Source: Linyphia triangularis
Lineage: Eukaryota > Arthropoda > Arachnida > Araneae > Linyphiidae
Assembly (NCBI GenBank): GCA_963978545.1
Contig: OZ021727.1
Span: forward strand, 59,780,487-59,844,486
Reading direction: 5' to 3'
DNA: 64,000 nt
Shown: positions 46,729 through 58,220 of the stretch, one piece after another
Position numbering within the stretch: position 1 is the first letter of the stretch
How the letters are laid out: every line of letters begins with the position of its first letter
Translations under genes and position numbers: made by a program
The notes under the pieces: model-generated
What the model was told of the DNA's origin: nothing
Databases searched by the model: none
The model's input: the letters and a program-made list of their open reading frames with translations, nothing else

Positions 46729-47186
46729 TGTTGCACAAATTGTCTGTATATATTGTAAATAGTGACGTATTATTTTAAAATTCTGTTGTAATTTATTTTT
46801 ATCTTATTTTATTTATTAATAGCAATGATACATGTTAGAAAAAGGTGGCAACACCTAAAGTAATCGAGAAGTTTCGAGATGTTTCGTTTCCGACGAATTG
46901 GCTGGAAATTTCTCGATTATTCTCTCTTATTTAAAGACCGGGAGATCGGTAAAGTTTTCAGATTGACTTCGGACTTCGTTGAAAGCTGATCGCTTTGTTT
47001 ACCTATTGGAGTGAGCTCGTATAATCGCTGAATTCGAAGTTATTTTTGTTGAAGCTTGTGTTGAAGCTTGAGAGTAATTAAACTGTTGCCTGTGAATAAA
47101 TTTTGTGAGTTTTCTGAAGAGAGAATAAATACTTTTAAACCATGAAAACTGTGCCATCATTGCCTCAGTGGAAAAAATTCATAACA
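46729..47186 (+). mobile_element. Solo LTR of the outer family, opposite orientation
   Basis: 458 bp from TGTTGCACAAAT to TTCATAACA, reading on the plus strand like the outer LTR on the minus strand. It has numerous substitutions, so it is an older or different subfamily member. It is flanked by GTAT at 46725-46728 and 47187-47190, a 4-bp target duplication. This shows a separate insertion whose interior was lost by LTR-LTR recombination. It lies only about 220 bp from the outer element. Confidence 0.93.
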
Positions 47187-47524
47187 GTATAATGATAGTA
47201 TAATTACCGAATACTAAATAACAAATTTTCCTATAAGAAACCAAACGCATGATGATTTGTATTAGCATATTCTAAAAGTATTAGAAATGTTGAAGAATAC
47301 TGGTTAGTTTTTATTCATATTTTCTAGAAATTTCAAAAAGTTATCGGAGTTAAACATAAAGAATTTTTTTTTTTTTTAATTCAAAAATCAGAAACAACTT
47401 TTGAAGGAACTAGTTTTGAAAAAGATGGATCTTCTTCTTGACATTCCTGATCGACAATGTGATTGTGGAACGAAGATGAAAATTTGAATAGAATCTTGTT
47501 TGTCAGTGAGCATTACTTATTTAT

Positions 47525-47795
47525 TTAATTAGGCTCTTCACACTGTTAAGGTTTCCAGCCTACCTCTCCATACCTTCCGATCTTTTGCCAGGGATCTTGC
47601 TTCCTTTAGACCATTTAAGCGATCCTTTTTTAGGTCTGATTGCATTTAACTTTGCCACATTGTCCCCTTCCTCTTTTCCTCTTGCCATCAGGAGTCCAGG
47701 GAGAGAGAAACGCTTGTTAGAATCTCTTTTGGCATTCTTAATACCAGATCCGTCCATCGCCACCTTCTCTAAACGATTTCTTCTTTGATTGATGT
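47525..47795 (-). pseudogene. Decayed 3' end of a LINE reverse-transcriptase ORF
   Basis: Read on the minus strand in more than one frame, the segment has three pieces in order. MDGSGI comes first, then WTPDGKRKRGRGQ, then LKEARSLAKDRKVWRG followed by a stop. This order (MDGS, W-x-P-x-GKRxRGR, then a DRxxWR terminus) is the usual C-terminal end of LINE-type ORF2 proteins in invertebrates. At least two frameshifts separate the pieces, so it is a relic. The overlapping open frames on both strands here are not separate genes. Confidence 0.6.
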
Positions 47796-48519
47796 AATGT
47801 CTGCCCTTTCTAAAATTGCTTCATTAATAATTTTAACAGGCCAAAAGATTTTAAGGATTCTTCTAATACAATTATTTTGAAAAACTTCAAGTTTAGCATT
47901 AACATAAATTTAAAAAATTATGTCAAAATTCATAATGACAAAGTGAAATCTCAAAGTTTGAAAAGAAAACTAGACACTCTTTCTGTATGATTATATATAT
48001 ATATATTTTTAGTTAACCTACTTTAAAATTAAGTTACTAAATTATATAAACTATGCTTTGCTTTAAATCTAGATGAGTGAAGTTTCTTAAATATTAAAGA
48101 TCTTTTCATATAATTAGTCTCTTAAAGGGAAGAATTTGTGGATAAATGTTCAATTTCTTCGTAAAGGAATTTCTGGTTTTAAATAAAAGATTATTTATTG
48201 AAGTACAAGATTATTTAAATATTTTAAATATTTTTTTTTAAATAATAATGTTTTTGTATTTAAGTTTTTGAGAAAAATTAAACTCAAATTATTTCAGTGT
48301 ACCACCAATCAGTTATGAAACAACAAGCTTTTGAATAAATTAAATTTGAAAAAATTAATTTTGAAAATTTATTCACTAAAATTATAAGAATTTTAAATTT
48401 ATTCCTATAATTTAATTTAGAATAGATTATGTAGTTAGGCATTGTAAATATTCCAACTTTGATGCGTCTTCATCCATCTTCATATTCAATTTTACCTAAG
48501 TAATGATTTGTGATGGGTT
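47796..48519. other. AT-rich DNA, no gene seen
   Basis: Contains a TA dinucleotide run near 47994-48005 and low-complexity AT-rich DNA only. Confidence 0.5.
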
Positions 48520-49140
48520 TGCGCTGTGACGTCACGATCTGGTTGTTTCGGGCCTGTTTCAACTATAACACTCTGCTCGTGAAACTGAGCATCTAGCAAG
48601 ATACTTGGTTTTTCGCGCACGGCCTCGTTTCCGACGATTTTAATCAAAATTTCTGTGAATTAATAAAGTGTGTTTAATACATTTGTGGCCGTGCGAGCTA
48701 TTGGTATAACATTTCTACTCCATCGGTGTTAGATGAGATGACGAGGTCTGGTGAGTTGCGTAGCGACTGCGGAATAACTTTCCTTGCTAGCGGGTTTTGT
48801 TGATAGCTTCATTCCATAAATATTTTATTCGCATGTATCATTTTAGTTTATTTAGTTAATTGAAGTCTAGTAAATTTATGTTTAAATAAAATGGATTCAG
48901 ATTTCTAAACCAAGGATCGCAAAATCGATAAATCTTTAAGGTGTTGTAAACATGACCGTATCTGAAATTTCTAAAGAGGTTCGATAAAGGAAAAAAGTTG
49001 AAAAACGAATGCCTTTACCACAGAGTTCTCTCCTATTGAACATTGTTCATCAAGGCCTGTCCCTCCTCTGTTTGCTTACCTGAAAGAATAATGTAAAGTT
49101 TATCAAAAAAACATATCTTTATAATTATCGCCATAATAGT
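48520..49140. repeat. Dispersed repeat, family copy C
   Basis: It shares an exact 44-base block (48584-48627) with copy B (33385-33428) in inverted orientation, next to a GTGACGTCAC motif. Further right, AAACGAATGCCTTT and GAGTTCTCTC (about 48995-49030) match the element at 10433-11111. It is therefore a more complete or composite member linking copies A and B. No transposase ORF is visible. Confidence 0.55.
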
Positions 49141-50210
49141 CAATTTTTTAATTACTGGAATTATGAACAAGAAAGCTGTAAATAACAACTAGTTATATAA
49201 AATCCTCTTCTAATTTTGACAGTGTGATATAGCGATAATAATTTGATTCTATCAAATTTTAATTAACTCTAATCATCACTTAACAAATATAACTAGTGAT
49301 ATTGTATCCTAAAATAGTAAGAATTTTCAATACCGTAAAGCATTAGTAAATAGTAACCTTATATATTTGTTTCAAGTGCTTTGAAAGCTAAACATTATTT
49401 TTCTATGTATACTTTAAATAGTGTTTCAACGAGGTCATTCATTTATAATGTATAACAATGATATAAACTAGTTTGTTAATGCTTTGCATAATTTGACATA
49501 GTTCCAATTTTTACATTTAGTCCAAACATTTACAATCAAAAACAAATGGCTCAATTTAAAATTCAAATTCAGCAACGATTTACCGAATACTCCAGATAAT
49601 GATCAATTAACGCAGGCTTCATCGGATCACACTTACAAAACAAGATACGCTAATGATCTTGTTTTAAAAGTTATGAAACTTGCATGCATCCTGCTACTCA
49701 CAAACTCATCATCGTCTGGCGCACATCAGCGATTTTTGAAATAAATGTAACGACCCGAGGGCAATCTTGGAACGATTTGGGATCCCTCAAGACATGGACA
49801 GAATAATGTATTTAGGGGGAGGATCCTAACAAGTTTCACCGATTGACTTCTAATTCCCGCATGGCTGTGGCTTCATTTTGATGCGCCCCTAATTGCATAA
49901 AATTCATTTCCCGACACTCCAGCAGTTCCTTTTCTTATAAATCCAATTTCGCAATCCAGGGTGAGATGTTTACATCGATTTATGGGATGTATCCCCAAAG
50001 GGATCATTTCCTCGCAAAATGTCTCGTAAATAAATGAGTCGGAGCCGTTTGAGGAAATGATCGCTTAAATTATTAATATTTAGAATTATTATTTTGATAT
50101 CAATTTCTCAGGTAACCGTAGATTTAAGTTTACTTAATGTTTGAAGAGAAATAATTAATCATATCTTGGATTATGCATGGAAATTTAAGCGTTCGTAGAT
50201 TGAGGTTTGA

Positions 50211-50247
<37 letters not shown>

Positions 50248-51704
50248 ACTAGAGACTCTAACTGAAAGATTACGACATCCCCCCTTTATGTGCCAGTCCA
50301 GCTGCGACCCGTAGAAGCGGTGTCTGACCAACAAACGTAAATCATATATTCAGTTGTCAGGGAAAATAGACATAGATAGGCATTGGCGACATTTTTATAC
50401 ACTTTTTCAACAGTTAAGGATTTAGGACACCCACACAACGCCCCTACAAGGATTAACCCCTTTACCAACCAGAGGTTACGAGGGTGTGTTTGAGACAGTC
50501 TTCTCTTCTAAGAGGTGACCAATTGTAAGTAATGAACACACTTCTCTCCGATACGACCAATAAGTGAGTTTTAAGAGGTTTGAAATTGTCAAGACGAGAG
50601 AACACACATAGTATATTGATATTCATATTCTAAGACTCTTCACTTGGCAGTCATCTTAGAAACTTGACTCTCTTAGGACCTTTTGCAGGCCAGAGTCCTG
50701 TAATTATTTTGAAATCTAGTTTTTGATCCCTGCCGTGATGGGTCGCGTACCTGTTTCCACATGCCCGATCTGGAGTAAGTCTGATTTGCATGTAGTCTTA
50801 TAACCCTATTATAAATTGAATGAATTGCTTAAATTTTGATCCAGCTGCTGCCATTTCTTTGAATTTTATATATTCTAATTTTGGCAATTTAGGACTATAT
50901 TAGATCTGGTGTTGTAGATACTTTTATCCACTATACGAGCTTGCAGGTTTTCGGCAGCGAAATTAATAAGGATGCTGATTTTAAATACAAATACTTAATT
51001 AACTTTATTTATCTCAGCGGCCTTCACGACATTTAGTATTGTATTTACTAACGCATTTTATCCTAAAATTTATAAATATCAACTTCTGGAAAAATTGGTT
51101 TTCTGGGACTTCTATATCGTCGTATAAACAAAGATAATTTTTTTTTTTTTAATTAATATATATTTTATGTTTCTAAATTATATCCACCAAATAAAAAAAC
51201 TACATTGCATATATTTATTAATAAGTTGAGGCTTTTGAATTGCATACTGTTCTATTGAAACAAATTACTTCCCTTCTCAAAAATTGAACTTTGAATGCGA
51301 ATGAAAGGTTGGATGAAAATGTTCTTTATATTCTTAAAAATAGTAGTCTGTGGTTTTTATTAAAACATCGTATTGTGAAGTGTAACTTCAATACGAATAC
51401 AAATTTGAATTGGAATTGGTAAAATGTACGAAATTGAACCTACAATACAATTGGAAAAAACTCTTCCTAGAATAAATTTGCTTATGTATCCTCCCATGAA
51501 ATCGAGAAGTATACATTAAAAATAATATTTAGTTGGAAATTAATATTTTTGAGTTAATATTCTTCAAATATTTATAAATGGTGTAAATAAAAAAAGATAC
51601 AATGGGAAATATTAATGTTTTTATAAATTTTTAAATATTTTTTTAATTTTTTAAATGTGTGTAATTTTGTATTTCTTTCTTATAATGTTTTTTCAAAATA
51701 TACT
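49141..51704. other. Intergenic DNA with two GC-richer islands
   Basis: No gene was recognised. Two stretches stand out from the AT-rich background: 49700-50060 and 50280-50780. Neither has a splice-bounded coding signature that I can support; they could be conserved non-coding elements or old repeats. A 28-base A-tract lies at 50219-50246. Confidence 0.4.
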
Positions 51705-53572
51705 AGACTAGCTGAATACCCGTGCTGCGCTACGAAATTTTACCATTAGCATTTTAGCGATCAAAAGACATTCATGTATTCTACACTTCAGACGTTTGCT
51801 CCCATTTCGATCCCGACAAATTGATTTATCAAAATAAAACTTTCCTTTGTTGACATTTTAAACGAAATTTATAATTGTGAATAGTAAACTGGTATAGTTT
51901 ATTGTGTTTATGTTTGCTCTTAGTTCTAAATTTCAAAGTAGTAGCTGTATTGGAATTGAGACATTAAGTTAATTCTCGTATAGTTTCAATGTTGCGTCGT
52001 CTTTTCATCCCTTAAAAATTCGTTAATCGATATTGGAATGACTTATTTTTTAAACATTTGCAAAAAAATATCAGAAAAATGACTACATTGGAAGAGGAAC
52101 ATTCGGATATCCCTCGTTTGGAACATTTAACCCCTTTTCGACCCCTTAAAGTTGGTTAATCGAGAACAGAATAGCTTACTTTTTCTATGTTTAATCTTTT
52201 TTGACATTTGTACCAAATTTCCGAGTTGTGACCATATGGGAAGTGGTACATTCGAATATTCCTCGTTTGGAACGTTTAACCCCTTTTCCACCCCTTAAAG
52301 TGGGTTAATCGAGATCGGAATAGTTTACTTTTTCTATTTTTACCATTGTTGATATTTGTGCCGATTTTCAGAGTTGTGACTATGTGAGAAGTAGGATATT
52401 CGAATGTCCCCCGTTTGGAACGTTTAACCCCTTTTCGACCCCTTAAAGTGGGTTAATCGAGATCTGAATAGTTTACTTTTTCTATTTTTACCATTGTTGA
52501 TATTTGTGCCGATTTTCAGAGTTGTGACTATGTGGGAAGTAGGATTTTCGAATGTCCCCCGTTTGGAACGTTTAACCCCTTTTCGACCCCTTAAAGTGGG
52601 TTAATCGAGATCTGAATAGTTTACTTTTTCTATTTTTACCATTGTTGATATTTGTGCCGATTTTCAGAGTTGTGACTATGTGGGAAGTAGGAGAATAAGT
52701 GATGAGTGAGTCAGTGAGTGAGTGAGTGAGTCAGTGAGTGAGGGCTTTGCCTTATATATATAGAGATTTCAGAGTTGTGACTATGTGAGAAGTAGGATTT
52801 TCGAATGTCCCACGTTTGGAACGTTTAACCCCTTTTCGACCCCTTAAAGTGGGTTAATCGAGATCTGAATAGTTTACTTTTTCTATTTTTACCATTGTTG
52901 ATATTTGTGCCGATTTTCAGAGTTGTGACTATGTGGGAAGTAGGATTTTCGAATGTCCCCCGTTTGGAACGTTTAACCCCTTTTCGACCCCTTAAAGTGG
53001 GTTAATCGAGATCGGAATAGTTTACTTTTTCTATTTTTACCATTGTTGATATTTGTGCCGATTTTCAGAGTTGTGACTATGTGGGAAGTAGGAGAATAAG
53101 TGATGAGTGAGTCAGTGAGTGAGTGAGTGAGTCAGTGAGTGAGGGCTTTGCCTTATATATATAGAGATTTCAGAGTTGTGACTATGTGAGAAGTAGGATT
53201 TTCGAATGTCCCCTGTTTGGAACGTTTAACCCCTTTTCGACCCCTTAAAGTGGGTTAATCGAGATCTGAATAGTTTACTTTTTCTATTTTTACCATTGTT
53301 GATATTTGTGCCGATTTTCAGAGTTGTGACTATGTGGGAAGTAGGATTTTCGAATGTCCCCCGTTTGGAACGTTTAACCCCTTTTCGACCCCTTAAAGTG
53401 GGTTAATCGAGATCGGAATAGTTTACTTTTTCTATTTTTACCATTGTTGATATTTGTGCCGATTTTCAGAGTTGTGACTATGTGGGAAGTGGGAGAATTA
53501 GTGATGAGTGAGTCAGTGAGTGAGTGAGTGAGTCAGTGAGTGAGGGCTTTGCCTTATATATAGAGAGATTTA
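51705..53572. repeat. Composite repeat with higher-order tandem array (148 and 105 bp)
   Basis: After a head beginning CTAGACTAGCTGAATACCCG there are monomers of exactly 148 bp, anchored on GAGTTGTGAC at 52223, 52371, 52519 and 52667. A 105-bp linker follows, holding a GTGA microsatellite and GGGCTTTGCCTTATATATA. Further anchors are at 52772, 52920 and 53068, then another 105-bp linker, then 53173, 53321 and 53469 and a final linker. The anchors at 52772 and 53173 define a 401-bp higher-order unit (148+148+105). Early monomers (from about 52075) are more diverged. The head and microsatellite tail suggest a mobile element whose interior and tail were amplified in tandem. Confidence 0.85.
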
Positions 53573-56500
53573 TAAAAGTTATATTACATCTGCAAAACCA
53601 AACAGTCTAATTTTGTAAATTTGAAAGCCTTCAGATCCACATTAAAATAATTCTGGGTTTTTAAGAAAGAAATTGGTTCACGCGCGAATACGCTTTTACT
53701 TTGAAATGGATATTTAGGTCTACAATTTTATTTTGTCCCCCTTTTTTAAAGGCGCATTGATGAAAAGATACAATAGTCTATATCCAATAAGCTTGCCCCT
53801 AGAAACTATGTTTTCCTATTAATAACATATGACATATATGTAAAGTATCATGCAGAAATGGTGCAGTATGAATTTCAATTTAGTGCGAAAATTGATAGCT
53901 GAATCAGACAAAGTCCGATTTTGTATGTAGATAATACAACTTTAGAAGGGAATGTTCTATGATGTTAAAAATCGGTACACAAGTCAGTAATTCCCAGAAG
54001 ACGAAAAAAATTACATATGCACAGAAGGTACTTGTCATTGAGAAAGTTCGATTATCTAGCGATTCCCAAATTGCGTTTCAGACGATTTTTATTATAATAT
54101 TACTGGAAATGTAAAAAGATGCATGTGCAAATCAAATATTGTCTGTTCATAAAATATATAATTTTAAGTCTAACCTCTGAGCTACTTTAATTAATGAGCT
54201 GATACAAATATTTTTATATCTGTATCTGTTCAGGTTAATTTTTTTTTTTACTCGAACTATCCAGTGAAATTGAAAATTGCGCAATCTTCCAGATCCATAC
54301 ATAACTTTCAATAAACCAATCTTATTCAGAAAATAATTTCAAATTGTTTTGCAAACTCTCATTTTAAACTCGTTTAACTTCAATGTGACTGCCCATATGG
54401 TCATTGTATTTCAATATCAATTCTGAGCCAGATTATACCAAATTTCTATCAAATTTTATTTGTTACTGTCTTATTACTGTTGTAGAAACATATAACTAAT
54501 TTTCTCCATACTGAAATACCATAATATATAGACAGTTTCTAGCTTTAAATATAAAATTCGTTGGCATTTGACTTTTCTATTGAAGATTTAAAATATGGAA
54601 TTAGATGTGTGAATTACTATTTCCGAGCTAACTAAAATAATTATAAAATATCATAAAAATATTAGGTTAAATTTTTCATAATATTTTTTAAATGAAAGAG
54701 AAAAAGAAAATAATCAAAATTGAGCACTGTAGAAACAATTGTAAATAATCCATATATTTAAGAGAATTCATTAAAAATCGGAAAACGTGTTTCTGTAACT
54801 AATTTTTTGAACGAAACTTTTCTACGTTTTTGATGAAAAGTATGGCACACAGTTTAAATGTTTTCTAATTACTGAAAATATTTGAAGAAAAACTTACAAT
54901 TCCTGTACTTAAGATAGTTATTTATAATATTTGATTTTTTTTTACATGACTTTTATTTGACATGCTACCTATCATGAATAAATTGAACTTTACTGAAATA
55001 GACTTTAAATAAAAAATAAATATCACATTACTGTATTGTTTTGCTGGAATTATTTACTCACCATTTACCTAACTATTCAAGTATTAGAAAAATATTTGCT
55101 TTTTTTTCCCTCCATTTTAGAAACACTCTCGGTTATCAATGAAAAAATTTCCCTATTTAAATTTTATCTATGAATTGAAAATTTGAATGATAAACAAGAG
55201 AGTTATAAAATTGAATGCATTACTATCTTTATATCCAGGAAAACTTACATTACAATAGTTTAGCCAACTAAAATGTGTTAGAAAATATTGCATTAGTTAT
55301 TGCAAAAAATTGTAAACGCAACTCGTTTTATAGACCACCCCCATGAAACAGAAATCTACCGGTAAAAGAGAAGAATCTGCCCGGGCAAAGCTGTTTAATT
55401 TTCCTACATGTCGTTAAATATGAAGTCGAGCGGAATGGAAGAAATGAAATTTCTCTTCTCTACTCAACTGTGGGGCGACTCCAACACTCTCTGCCCTCCA
55501 TTTCTCCTTTACCGATATCTACTACGATTCTAGGACTCAACAGGGCGAAACGCAACCTGCGAAATACTTCCGCTCAGCTCAGAGCGGAAATTCATTGAAA
55601 ATAAATGTTTTTCTTTGAATATTCGTGTTTCCTGCTGTCTAGTCAATATTTAATTTGAGTTCATGAATGTGGTAAATTTTTTCTAGGCTAGATTGTGGGC
55701 TTATTTTATTAAAAAGTATTCCTGAATTTAAATACTCTCAAAGGATTTGTAATATTCTATTCATGCTGTGCAAACATTGACGTTTATGTTATAAATGATA
55801 AATATACATGGTCGTGTGATTTTATTTGAAATAAAATGCTAAATAAAATCAAATTTACGGGAGAATTTGAATCATTTGTATTAACATTGAATTGAAAGAA
55901 ATAGACAAAACATTTAACATTCCATTGTTAAACTGAATAAAATTTATATTTTTTAATATTTAAATTTAAAGTACTTCATTTCTATACAGAGTTGGTATTC
56001 CGATGAGTTCTCATAAAGAAAAACAAAACTAATATTATTTTATTATTCATTTCTTCAAAATGTTTCAAAATTCGTAAGTATGTTTGATAACATTGTTTTT
56101 AAATTGTCATCATGCAAAGTTACCTTTATGAGCTTGGTGCAAAGAATATTAAATAAAGCTCTTTATACTAATTACTATCATTAATAAAGGATAATAAGAC
56201 ACTAAATGTAGGTCGTATTTCCTAAGCAAAACTCGTTCATGGCACATTAAGTTTTTTTTAAAATGAAATTATAATACAAAATTAAAGAAAATATTTTAAC
56301 ATAAAGGATAAAAAAATTATTGCTGTCGTTTTATGTATTATATGATTTAATCTGTAATATATGAGCATTTTTAAACCTCAATTTGTTTATAACTGAATCC
56401 TTTTAAATCCTAAATTGAAATGTGTTTTAAGAACATGAATTAATATGAACTTCAGAATCTCAAATTTGTATTGATGAAATAATTCACCACTTTTTCTACC

Positions 56501-57314
56501 CAAAATTACTTAACGTAAAGTAAAACTACAAAATTAGCAAATTATCAATACTCCCTATACTAATTTGATTGCAATCAAATTTGTCCTAGTCAACAATATA
56601 ATCTCTGAATTATTTGTCGTACAGTTCGTTTGTAAAATTGCACTCACATGTGTTTCTAATATTTTAAACCACAGGTTATGAACTCATTGTGTTATAATAT
56701 AATGCAAATTCATCTGAAATTTAATTAATATAAGAATAAAATATTTCTCTAAAATATATGTTACTCTGCAGAAGATTTAAAATTTTAATTTATTTACTCA
56801 TACAATTATTTCTTAAGATACAATTTAGCAAATAATTTAAGTAAAAGTATCACAAAAAATATACATACGTACACCATTGTACATTTCACTTTTAACAACA
56901 CATATATTTTACAAGTGAAAATACATTACATTCAAATTATATATGAGTAAATAAACAGATTGTGTTTGATAAATTTGTTGCATATGTATTTTTTTAATAT
57001 TTTTTTATTACCAGTTTAAATTCGTATTAAAAAACACACATATATTTCCCATCCAGCAATACCATAATATTTGGGTTCAAAATGTGCACATTAAATGTTT
57101 GGATTTCAATGTTTTGATATATCTCAGCGTCTTGAGAAATTAGTACGTTAAGTTAACTACTATTTGAATAAATGTGTTATCTAAGTTATTTATGTTTGGT
57201 TTTTGTGAAACATTTTAATTATTTGAATACTGAACTTTTAACACAAAGCAATTTATTTCTGGTTTATGCGTGTATAACTTTTTTGTACTTATTATAACAC
57301 GTACTTCTTGGTAA
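53573..57314. other. AT-rich intergenic DNA, no gene seen
   Basis: A GC-richer island at about 55320-55600, with several CpGs and purine-rich motifs, is a candidate conserved non-coding element. The remainder shows only AT-rich sequence. Confidence 0.4.
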
Positions 57315-57738
57315 TCTCCCAAAAAACAACTAGACGATGTAAAAAAACTTACAAGTAAAATGGTCAACCAGAAAGGGTTATGAATTTGCTGCCAAGCAGA
57401 CTAGTCTAATTTCTTTAAGTTACTTGTGCGTAATGAATTAAATTAGGATTTTTGGGAGGAACAATCGTAGGCTAGAGATTTTAGAAAATTAATATCAGTT
57501 CTGTGAAATGGGTAAAAAGTAGCTCAAACATATCAAATGAGATTATTTCGAAATAACGCTAGCCAGTTAAAAATTTATTGTGTATAGCGGTCCCTCCTAA
57601 TAATCACAATTTAGTTCATTGTGTACAAGTACTCTAGAGAAATTAAATGGGGCTGCATGCTGTCAAACATTAGAATTCATAAGTTTTCTGACTGACCATT
57701 TTTCTTAGCATGTTTTTGTATAGTTGTTTATTGGGAGA
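57315..57738. mobile_element. Palindromic MITE, copy 2
   Basis: A diverged copy of the unit at 19428-19885. The termini TCTCCCAAAAAACAACTA (57315-57332) and TAGTTGTTTATTGGGAGA (57721-57738) are inverted repeats. The inner arm motifs GTAATGAATTAA and TTAGTTCATTGTG, and the central AAAATTAATATCAGTT block, correspond to those in copy 1. No transposase is present. Confidence 0.8.
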
Positions 57739-57875
57739 AAATCTTTTCACAATTTCATTGATAGGCATTAAAGGAGTATAAGTTAATTATTTGATGTTCT
57801 ATATGATTATGCTATATTATTGTGTGTTTTTTCAATTAAATGCTACATGTTTTTTTTTTTTTTTTTTTTACTTTT

Positions 57876-58220
57876 TTAATTTACTTGCCGATTTTTAGCC
57901 ACTGAGTGTAATGTAACACTTTCAACTTTTAAGGTCAGTTTTTTCCCAATAAATGGTGAAAGATACTCAAGTTCCTCCCACAAAAATTTGCTGACACACT
58001 CGGCAGGTAGTTGATGATGTCCAGCAACATCAGGATAAATTTCAAACAAAATGACATGATAAGCTGTTTTGTTTCCAAGAATTTGTGAAGAAAAGTGTGC
58101 GTTAAGTAGTGCCATTATGCACAATTTCGATTTATTCATAAATCTCACGTCCAGAAAAAGCACATTATATGAGTCTTTTAAACTATTTAGAACTGAATTT
58201 ATCTGTGTCAGAAATTTTGT
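57876..58220 (-). pseudogene. Unidentified ORF fragment with a 3' A-tract
   Basis: An open frame of about 115 codons on the minus strand with protein-like composition, including NVLFLDVRFMNKSKLCIMAL, YPDVAGHHQLPAEC and KFLWEELEYLSPFIGKKL. The frame has no ATG at a sensible start and fades into AT-rich DNA upstream. About 10 bases after its TAA there is a long A-tract on the minus strand (57851-57870 as T), as in a retroposed cDNA or LINE 3' end. I do not recognise the family. It could be a terminal exon, a processed pseudogene or a transposon relic. Confidence 0.35.

Noticed and set aside
51705..53572. Long regular repeats as a centromeric satellite
   Set aside because: There are only about ten monomers, embedded in a unit with a distinct head and microsatellite tail; better explained as local amplification within a dispersed element.
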